Source: a virus. From it: a stretch of DNA of 64,000 bases. The stretch spans positions 45,521 through 109,520 of IMG/VR virus record IMGVR_UViG_3300005617_000004. One strand, 5' to 3'. Both the position numbers and the translations under genes were made by a program. The notes beneath the pieces were generated by a model. It searched no databases and was not told where the DNA came from. It saw only the letters and a list, made by a program, of their open reading frames with translations. Positions 7,368 to 13,818 of this stretch are shown here, piece by piece; the first letter of the stretch is position 1, and each line of letters opens with the position of its first letter.

Positions 7368-7590
7368 TTTTTCCCGGGATTTTCCGCACCGGTGCCGCGG
7401 GCCCCGCCGATGCGAGCGCGGTGGTGGGGTCGGATACCACCTCCTCCGACGCGATCGGCACCAGTACCGCCACGGGCTTGCCGTACCGGATAATGGTGAC
7501 CCGCTCGTTGCGGAACTCCACGCTGTTGAGGATGCTGTTGAGCGTCTTGCGCAACTGCGAGGTGTTGGCTGACATCATGGAGATGTACAT
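7345..7590 (-). CDS. orphan Phd/YefM-like antitoxin or repressor
   Basis: The 81-residue product contains MSANTSQLRKTLNSILNSV followed by ERVTIIRYGKPVAVLVPI. This is the Phd/YefM pattern (N-terminal DNA-binding fold; RHGKPVAxLVP strand). Family members neutralise a toxin and repress their own promoter. No toxin gene adjoins it, so it may act as a stand-alone repressor between two divergent operons. The C-terminal tail is Pro/Lys-rich. ATG 7590 is the outermost start; ATG 7578 or 7575 is also possible. Confidence 0.65.
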   Translation of the reverse strand: MYISMMSANTSQLRKTLNSILNSVEFRNERVTIIRYGKPVAVLVPIASEEVVSDPTTALASAGPAAPVRKIPGKTPGKSPK

Positions 7591-7606
7591 CTACGGCAAG
7601 ATGTAC
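7581..7606. promoter_or_regulatory. direct repeats at the start of the Phd-like gene
   Basis: AGATGTAC occurs at 7581-7588 and again at 7599-7606, 18 bases apart. The first copy spans the start codon of the antitoxin-like gene, and each contains the palindromic core TGTACA or TGTACG. This is where self-repressing antitoxins usually bind; binding by this protein is inference. Confidence 0.4.
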
Positions 7607-7621
7607 GAAAGCAAGCCATTG

Positions 7622-7650
7622 TTGCAACTCTGGCCCCGGATGCGTAGCAT
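7622..7650 (+). promoter_or_regulatory. candidate promoter of the structural operon
   Basis: TTGCAA (7622-7627), a 17-base spacer, and TAGCAT (7645-7650) lie 55 bases before the first structural gene. The same -35 hexamer and spacing recur at 60201-60229. Confidence 0.45.
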
Positions 7651-7704
7651 GCGCATCGTACACCTTTCCTCCGCGCTTATGCGCAAACCCCAAGGACGCT
7701 CACC

Positions 7705-8205
7705 ATGAGCCTGCTCGACATCACCGCCCAGGAACTCAACTCGCTGGCCGCACCGGTCCAGGCACAGGTCAAGGCCCTGCTGAACATCCGCCAGGGGCTG
7801 TTCGACATCCTCGGCGCGTTCCCGCAGGACAACGTCCTGCCCTACTTCTACAGCTGCCAGAACACCACGGCGGACAACACCGCGATCACCGCCAACGGCA
7901 CGGTGCAGAACTCGATCCGCATCAGCGCGGACTCGGCGTTCATCGCCATCTCGGTGCGCGGCACCTCGGACGGCGACTTCACCGCGTTCATGCGCCAGGA
8001 CGCCAGCGACCGGCAGCTGATGAACATCGCGGTCAACTCGAACGCGATCATGGGCACCGCCGAGCGCCCGGGCTTCTTCCACAAGCCGCTGCTGCTCGCC
8101 GCCTCGACCACGGTCAGCTTCGACTTCACCGACCTGTCGGGCTCCACGAACCAGCTGTGGTGGACCCTGGCCGGCTTCAAGGTGTACAACCGCAAGCTCG
8201 GCTAA
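7705..8205 (+). CDS. candidate virion/capsid protein A, 166 aa
   Basis: First gene of the rightward structural operon, with AAGGACG upstream of ATG 7705. After a short helical N-terminus (about 1-45) the product is nearly all beta strand. Alternating segments (SIRISADSAFIAISVRGTS, then TTVSFDFTDLSGSTNQLWWT) end in LAGFKVYNRKLG. The single compact beta-sandwich with a 'rPgffhkPllL' loop resembles small phage virion proteins and would suit a single jelly-roll. No database family can be assigned by eye. Confidence 0.5.
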   Translation: MSLLDITAQELNSLAAPVQAQVKALLNIRQGLFDILGAFPQDNVLPYFYSCQNTTADNTAITANGTVQNSIRISADSAFIAISVRGTSDGDFTAFMRQDASDRQLMNIAVNSNAIMGTAERPGFFHKPLLLAASTTVSFDFTDLSGSTNQLWWTLAGFKVYNRKLG

Positions 8206-8251
8206 TCCCGAGGCTTGCGCTTGATGGCCCTCGAAGCACCCTGGAGGCGTC

Positions 8252-8938
8252 ATGCCCCTTGATGAAGATGACAGCATCGTGTCGCATTCGCGTTACGACC
8301 AGTTGTTCGGCTCGCCGCCCACCGTCTCGCCCCTGGAACAACCAGGGGCGAAGGGGCGCATGCACTCTCGAGAAATCTTCGAGGGTGAGCCGCCGGGCAC
8401 CCTGCAGCCCGCGCCGCTGCTGACCCCCGTGCAGCGGGCGATCGTCGACGCAACCGTCGATCGTCTCGCCAAGATCGCGCGCAACACCAACTTCACCGCG
8501 TCGCTGCCCGCGCACTCGGTGCCGATGTACTGGTCCAACAACATCGACAAGTCGGCCACGGTCGTGGTGCCGGCCGCGGTGACCCCGTACCAGACGGTGG
8601 TCGAATACACCGCGCCGCCGAGCCGGTACGGCCGCATCAGCCAGTACGGGTTCGACGTCGCTGGGGGTGCCTATACCTACGACGGCTCCTTGCTGTGGCG
8701 GTTCATGCTCAACGGCGTGCCGGTGCAGGACCTGTTCGACATCGCCGAGCACCGCGGCTCCCTGGTGCAGCCGGCCGAGACCTTCATCATCGTGCCCATG
8801 GGCCAGAAGCTGCAGTTCCAGGTGGCACGTGCAGTCGCTGCCCTGGCAGACGACACGGTCGCCATGAAGTTCAAGGGCTGGGACTGGCTGCTGCGCCGCA
8901 ACGCAGAGGGCACCAAGTCGTCGATCACGGCGTTCTAA
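8252..8938 (+). CDS. candidate virion/capsid protein B, 228 aa
   Basis: The first 90 residues are helical or extended. The rest is beta-rich and includes GSLLWRFMLNGVPVQD and ETFIIVPMGQKLQFQV, ending at a GWDWLLRR segment. The pattern '(strand) WRF-x-LNG ... fiivp-g-kl-fqv' recurs in the next gene (FRFVFNGTL), which suggests related beta-sandwich folds. The position directly between other beta-rich structural candidates supports a virion role. Confidence 0.5.
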   Translation: MPLDEDDSIVSHSRYDQLFGSPPTVSPLEQPGAKGRMHSREIFEGEPPGTLQPAPLLTPVQRAIVDATVDRLAKIARNTNFTASLPAHSVPMYWSNNIDKSATVVVPAAVTPYQTVVEYTAPPSRYGRISQYGFDVAGGAYTYDGSLLWRFMLNGVPVQDLFDIAEHRGSLVQPAETFIIVPMGQKLQFQVARAVAALADDTVAMKFKGWDWLLRRNAEGTKSSITAF

Positions 8939-8950
8939 GAGGATCGCACC

Positions 8951-9475
8951 GTGGGCGAGCTGTCCATCCAAGATCAGGTGCTGGTCGCCGAGCTCCAGCG
9001 CGTGCTGCGCGACAGCAACGTGCCCTTCCGTCGGCCGTCGAACGAGCAGCCCACGTTCTGGTCGTACCCGGTCTGCGAGACCAACATCATCCCGCTGGCC
9101 AACGGCGGCTGGACCGACATCTTGACTCTGCGCGGGCTGCCGCAGTTCACGCAGCGGGTCGACAAGTACGTGGCGACCACGTTCGGCGACCAGTCGCTCA
9201 GCGGCGTCGAGTTCCGGTTCGTGTTCAACGGGACACTGGCCCCCAACATGACGCTGGCCAACGGCGTGGACCACAACAAGGTGACTCCCTCCACCTTCCC
9301 TGTGGTGTTCCAGACCACCTCCTTCCTGGTCGAGGAGAAGGACTACTTGATCCTGCAGGCCCGCAACACCAACGTCTTTCAGCAGCTGGTGTGCGCCGCC
9401 CTGACCGGCTGGCGCTACAACAACCCGAACAGCGTCGACAAGACTCAGCGCTCGGTGATCACCGATGATACCTAG
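8951..9475 (+). CDS. candidate virion/capsid protein C, 174 aa
   Basis: GTG start 8951 after AGAGGATCG. A short N-terminal helix precedes a beta-rich body with GVEFRFVFNGTLAPN, FLVEEKDYLILQARNT and a closing LTGWRY segment, parallel to the preceding protein. Likely a paralogous beta-sandwich virion protein. The stop overlaps the next gene by 11 bases. Confidence 0.5.
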   Translation: MGELSIQDQVLVAELQRVLRDSNVPFRRPSNEQPTFWSYPVCETNIIPLANGGWTDILTLRGLPQFTQRVDKYVATTFGDQSLSGVEFRFVFNGTLAPNMTLANGVDHNKVTPSTFPVVFQTTSFLVEEKDYLILQARNTNVFQQLVCAALTGWRYNNPNSVDKTQRSVITDDT

Positions 9476-10493
9476 CCCCCAGCAGCTGGCGTGGGCGCTC
9501 AGCAAGGTGCAGGGAGACCTGTCCCGGTGGCCGCAGGCCCGGTCGGCGAAGTTGATGTTCCACCAAGGCACGACGCCAGTGATTCTGGTCACCGGCGCAG
9601 CCCCGAAGCGCCCTGAGCAGCTGCCCAAGGCCGTCCGGGTGTTCGTCGACGCGCTGCCCTACAACGTCCGCATCCTGTGGAAGGGCCCCACCGACCCGCG
9701 CGCGTCGATGCCGATCCTGCCCTCGACACCGATGCAGGACAAGCAGCTCGACAACGACATGTGGGCAGGAGCCCCTGAAGTGGTCAATGCGCCGCTGAAG
9801 ATGTGGGGCCCGACCGAGCACCAGCCCGACCTGCCGATCGCCCAGGGTCCGCCGCTCGCCACCCAGGCCGAGTACCAGTTCGCTGCTTCCGTACGACTGC
9901 CGCAGTTCGCCACCCCGAACTTCTGGGCCAAGCCGTTCTACAAGACCGGCAACATCTGCTGCCCGCACTACGCGACCTTGACCCGCGTCTTCTCGTATCG
10001 GGTGCCGTCGGACTACCTGCTGATCATGACCGGGCTCAGCTACGAGTTCTCGGATCTCGTGACCTTCGACCAGTTCACCATGCACGTCCAGCGCGACGGC
10101 AACGAGCTCGGCCGCTGGAACGACATGCGCGCGCTCAACACGCCCGACCCGGCGGAGCAGTACGTGTTCGCCGGCCATTACCGGCCGTTCCCCTTCTACG
10201 GCCGGTTCGACCACGACCAGATGCTGTCCATCGCCGTGACCGTGCTGGGGCCGTATCCGTTCACCAAGACGCCGGCCGACACGCTCGGCGGCTGTGTCAC
10301 CGTCCACCCGTCCGGCTGGCTCGGTAGCCTGTACGACAACCGCGATGGCGGCGCACGGCCAGTTGACATGGGCGAATTGAACGACATTGCTTTGGGCGAA
10401 CCCAGCGATGACGGCGGATTCTCCCGTCTCCATGGTGGTGGCCACGCTCGTCAGGGTCAGTGGCAGCCCGATGACACAGGGACCAACGGATGA
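9465..10493 (+). CDS. candidate virion protein D, 342 aa
   Basis: Largest of the quartet. Residues about 1-65 carry an alpha/beta segment. A Pro-rich middle follows, then a beta-rich domain (about 160-290) with YLLIMTGLSYEFSD and FTMHVQRDGNELGRW, similar in style to the preceding proteins. The C-terminal 40 residues are Gly/Asp-rich. It could be a large capsid subunit or a penton/vertex protein; this is context-based inference. Confidence 0.5.
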   Translation: MIPSPQQLAWALSKVQGDLSRWPQARSAKLMFHQGTTPVILVTGAAPKRPEQLPKAVRVFVDALPYNVRILWKGPTDPRASMPILPSTPMQDKQLDNDMWAGAPEVVNAPLKMWGPTEHQPDLPIAQGPPLATQAEYQFAASVRLPQFATPNFWAKPFYKTGNICCPHYATLTRVFSYRVPSDYLLIMTGLSYEFSDLVTFDQFTMHVQRDGNELGRWNDMRALNTPDPAEQYVFAGHYRPFPFYGRFDHDQMLSIAVTVLGPYPFTKTPADTLGGCVTVHPSGWLGSLYDNRDGGARPVDMGELNDIALGEPSDDGGFSRLHGGGHARQGQWQPDDTGTNG

Positions 10494-11248
10494 GCGCCTG
10501 CCCTGATTGCCCGTCGACCTCCACCGCTCCGCCATGCGTAGCGCCAACGCCCCCGGACGGCTCGAATTGCTGCCTCAAGCTGCGCTACACGTGCACGCTG
10601 GTCGACGATGTCGCGACCTGGGAGCTCGACGCGGTCAACACCGAGTGCGTCGACAACGCGAGCTGCAGCCCGTACCTCGAGACCTGCACCGGTGACGAGT
10701 ACACGCTGGAGCAGCAGAACGGCTGCGTGTGCTTCGCGCTGCCGGATCCGCTGCCGGAGCCGTGCTGCGACCCGACCTGCGGCTCTACGACGACCACCAG
10801 CACCACGTCGACGACCAGCACCACGACCACGACGACCAGCACGACCACGACGACTACCACCACGACGACTACCACCAGCACAACGACTACCACCACGACA
10901 ACGACCACGACGACCACCGCCGGGGCGTGCCAGAGCTACTCGTTCTCCGACACCTTCACCATCGGAGGCGGCACCGAGCCGCACGACCGCACGTACACGC
11001 TGCCGTCGAACGCCTGCGCAGGCGCGGTCGAGTTCAGCATCAGCCCGAACGGGCAGCCGCCAGACGCGGGCGCCATCGTCTGCGTCACCTTTGATGGCGG
11101 ATCACCCATCTGCTCGGCCTGCATCACCTCTGGCGGCGGTCTGGTAGTGATACCGGCGGGCACCACCACCGTATTCATTTCCACCTCGGGAGGATGCAAC
11201 GACCCGCTGGGCCAAATTGAGAACGTGTTCATCACCATAACCGGCTAA
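10490..11248 (+). CDS. Cys-rich protein with 45-residue Thr/Ser tract
   Basis: The 252-residue product has three parts. Residues 1-98 hold 14 Cys (including CC pairs), suggesting a disulfide or metal-stabilised head. Residues 99-143 are only Thr and Ser. Residues 144-252 form a beta-sandwich-like domain with six further Cys. Such Thr/Ser-only linkers are classic O-glycosylation sites and rigid spacers. Two glycosyltransferase genes follow directly (9 and 800 bases on). A virion surface stalk is likely; glycosylation is inference. Confidence 0.6.
   Translation: MSACPDCPSTSTAPPCVAPTPPDGSNCCLKLRYTCTLVDDVATWELDAVNTECVDNASCSPYLETCTGDEYTLEQQNGCVCFALPDPLPEPCCDPTCGSTTTTSTTSTTSTTTTTTSTTTTTTTTTTTTSTTTTTTTTTTTTTAGACQSYSFSDTFTIGGGTEPHDRTYTLPSNACAGAVEFSISPNGQPPDAGAIVCVTFDGGSPICSACITSGGGLVVIPAGTTTVFISTSGGCNDPLGQIENVFITITG
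10784..10918 (+). repeat. ACG/ACC codon microsatellite encoding the Thr/Ser tract
   Basis: 135 bases of ACG, ACC, ACT, ACA, AGC and TCG codons give 45 uninterrupted Thr/Ser residues. The mix of synonymous codons shows that the protein sequence is being kept, but the low complexity makes slippage and length variation likely. Confidence 0.8.
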
Positions 11249-11257
11249 GGGGCGTTC

Positions 11258-12007
11258 ATGAGACCCTTCATCAGCGTCCTTTGCCCCACCTACGGCCGCA
11301 CCGCGCTGCTGTCGGAGCTCGTCGAGTCGTTCCAGCGCCAGACCTACGACGGTCGCGTCGAGCTGGTCATCCTGAACGACCGCAGCGACCAGGAGCTGCA
11401 ATACCAGGGCAGTAACCCGATCCGGATCATCAACGTGACCACCCGGTTCGAGACGCTGGGCCATAAGCGCAACGCGCTGGTCGACCTCGCCGACGGGTCT
11501 CATGTGTGCTTCTGGGACGACGACGACATCTACCTCGGCACCCACCTGGAGAAGCTCGCCGACCTGCTGGATGACATCGTTCCTCCGGTCAGCGGTGCCG
11601 CTGAAGCTCATCAATGGCAGATGCGCGCCGACGGTAGTGTGTTCATCCAGGGGTCGGGCCTGCTGCACTCGCTGCTGATCAAGAAGACCGCCATCGAAGC
11701 CGTGGGCGGGTTCCCCCTGACGGCCCAGCTGCAAGACGTCGGTCTGGTGCAGAAGCTCGTCAGGGCTCGGCTATTCCCGAACATCTACGGCGGCCGCGCT
11801 GCGACCATGCCGAGCACCCTGTACCGGGCGGCCGGCATCGACACCGCGCACGTCGGCGACTTCTCGGCCACCGAGGCGCATGACGGCTTTGTCGAGGCTG
11901 AATCGCAATTCTCTGAGCCGACCGGGCGTATCGTGCTCGTCCCTGAATGGCGAGAGAATTACGAGGCCAAGCTCCGCAAAGCCTGGGACGACTACATCCG
12001 GCAGTAA
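11258..12007 (+). CDS. family 2 (GT-A) glycosyltransferase
   Basis: The 249-residue product begins with the GT-A start ISVLCPTYGR (nucleotide-sugar strand), followed by ELVILNDRSD and the metal-binding acidic motif WDDDD (Asp87-Asp90), all diagnostic of family 2 transferases. These move a sugar from a nucleotide donor to an acceptor. The gene sits between the Thr/Ser-tract protein and a second transferase, so sugar decoration of a virion protein is the simplest reading. No membrane segment, so it is cytosolic. Confidence 0.85.
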   Translation: MRPFISVLCPTYGRTALLSELVESFQRQTYDGRVELVILNDRSDQELQYQGSNPIRIINVTTRFETLGHKRNALVDLADGSHVCFWDDDDIYLGTHLEKLADLLDDIVPPVSGAAEAHQWQMRADGSVFIQGSGLLHSLLIKKTAIEAVGGFPLTAQLQDVGLVQKLVRARLFPNIYGGRAATMPSTLYRAAGIDTAHVGDFSATEAHDGFVEAESQFSEPTGRIVLVPEWRENYEAKLRKAWDDYIRQ

Positions 12008-12048
12008 TCGCCTATTGCGTTGCTCCATAGGATGCCTATGCCTGGGGC

Positions 12049-13758
12049 ATGCTGACCTTCTTCGTTTATGCGCTGGCGTGCGTCGGCGTACACCGGATCT
12101 GGAACTTCGAGTCGATCTTCCAGGGTCCACGTACGTGGCTGCTGCGCTACTGGTGGGCCAAGCCGGTGACCTGCCAAGCATGCAACGCCCTGTGGATTGC
12201 CGTGCTGCTCCTGCCGTTGGCGTACATCGCCTCCGCGCCGGGGGCGTGGCTGGCCCTGGAGGCGCTGGCCGCCTACCCGCTGGTGCGCGGTGTCCTGTGG
12301 GTCTACAAGATGGCGAGCCACTGGGAGGTTTCCGCTCGCCGGTCTGCGGGAGTGACGCGCGCCGTGGTTGAACCTCCGACGGATGCCGTCCGAAAACCAG
12401 CGCCCGCCGAGCCGCAACCTCCCACAGACGGTGGCTGCCGCGACTGTGAACGGAAGCGATCGGCTATCGTCGCTGAACAGACGCATGCCAAGGGCTTCGA
12501 TCGTCGCATCGTGCTGCTCACCACCCTGTCGGACTTCTCCCCCAGCTACAGCCTGACCAGCGTCATCTGCGACCAAGCCCGGATGCTGGCCGACAACCCG
12601 CGCTGGCTGGTGCAAATCTGGGTCAACGAGAACGCCAACCTCAAGCAGGCGCCGACAGACTTGCCGGAGAACGTCGAGATCCGCCGCATCGTGCCGCAGG
12701 TGCCGTGGGCCGACGACATCGTCAATACCGAGGGCGCGCAGCGCCTAGAGCGCGAACTCCGGTTGAAGCTGCTGCCCCTCGGCAACGCTACCATCATCGC
12801 GCACGACCTGATCTTCCAGAGCGCGTTTGTCACCTTCGCAGCTGCAATTCATCGTCTGGGGTCGATGCCTGGGTTCGCGTGGCTGCACGTGTGTCACAGC
12901 GCCGTCGGGGTGCGCCCTCCCGGGCTGGCGTTCCCGCGAGCCCTGCGCTACACGCTGCCCGAGGGCCACAAGCTGCTGTGCCTCAACGAAGCCGAACGTA
13001 CTCGCTTGGCGGCCTACTACGCCGCCCCTTCCGTGGAGGTGCTGGTGTGCCCGAACGCACGCGACATCACGGCGTTCGGGGCGTTCAGCGCCCAGGCGGC
13101 CGAGGTCATCCGTGCCGGGCGGTTGCACTTGGCCGACGTGGTCCAGGTGTATCCCCTGTCCACTACCCGCATGAAGGACAAGGGGGTCCATCATGTCATC
13201 AGGATCCTCGCGAATCTAGGCCGGCTGGGCCGCACGACACGACTGGTGCTGGTGAACGCGCACGCGAACGGAGCGGCGGAGAAGGCTGCCTTGGCCGACC
13301 TGCGACAGTACGTGGTCGAGCAGGGGCTGCCGCCGACCGCTCTGGTGGTCACCAGCGAGGTGCTGCCCGCCACCGAGGCGCAAGGAGTGTCGCAGGCGGT
13401 GGTTCGCGACCTGTTCTCGGTCAGCAACGTGTTCATCTTCCCGTCGGTCAGCGAGGCGTCGCCCCTGGTGCTGGTCGAAGCCGCTCTCAGCGGGTGCCTG
13501 ATCGTCACCAACGCGTCGTTGCCGGTGCTGAAGACGATCGTGCCCAACGGCTTGGCGATTACCGCGCATTTTGGCAGCACGTTGAACCCAGAGGCCGACC
13601 ATGGGGTCACCGAGACGGTCGCCGCGCAGATAGACGACGTCCTGACGCGGTCGAAGATCAACCTCGCCAAGCGCCACGTGCTCAAGCATTCCAGCTTCCT
13701 TGCAGTTGGATCGCAATTGCGATCCCTGGTCGAAGGAGTTCCGCTACGGGGTAAATAA
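12049..13758 (+). CDS. membrane-anchored GT-B glycosyltransferase fusion
   Basis: The 569-residue product has an N-terminal membrane domain (residues 1-95) with helices and a CQAC motif (Cys42, Cys45), reminiscent of DUF1360-type proteins. A Pro-rich linker with a second Cys pair (CRDC, about 133) follows, then a GT-B transferase. The latter contains the family 4 signature E-x7-E (Glu469, Glu477 in SEASPLVLVEAALSG) and an upstream MKDKGV sugar-nucleotide loop. The fusion would place the enzyme at the membrane. Acceptor unknown; the neighbouring virion proteins are candidates. Confidence 0.75.
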   Translation: MLTFFVYALACVGVHRIWNFESIFQGPRTWLLRYWWAKPVTCQACNALWIAVLLLPLAYIASAPGAWLALEALAAYPLVRGVLWVYKMASHWEVSARRSAGVTRAVVEPPTDAVRKPAPAEPQPPTDGGCRDCERKRSAIVAEQTHAKGFDRRIVLLTTLSDFSPSYSLTSVICDQARMLADNPRWLVQIWVNENANLKQAPTDLPENVEIRRIVPQVPWADDIVNTEGAQRLERELRLKLLPLGNATIIAHDLIFQSAFVTFAAAIHRLGSMPGFAWLHVCHSAVGVRPPGLAFPRALRYTLPEGHKLLCLNEAERTRLAAYYAAPSVEVLVCPNARDITAFGAFSAQAAEVIRAGRLHLADVVQVYPLSTTRMKDKGVHHVIRILANLGRLGRTTRLVLVNAHANGAAEKAALADLRQYVVEQGLPPTALVVTSEVLPATEAQGVSQAVVRDLFSVSNVFIFPSVSEASPLVLVEAALSGCLIVTNASLPVLKTIVPNGLAITAHFGSTLNPEADHGVTETVAAQIDDVLTRSKINLAKRHVLKHSSFLAVGSQLRSLVEGVPLRGK

Positions 13759-13818
13759 CGACCTACCGCCACTAACCCCTTCGGATTGCATTATGGCAGC
13801 CATGCGTACCCTGTGCGC

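Noticed and set aside
8177-9628. 483-residue open frame on the minus strand
   Set aside because: Antisense to two beta-rich structural candidates with good ribosome sites; no plausible protein pattern.
10784-10918. Tandem repeat that could suggest a CRISPR or satellite array
   Set aside because: It is an in-frame Thr/Ser codon tract without spacers.
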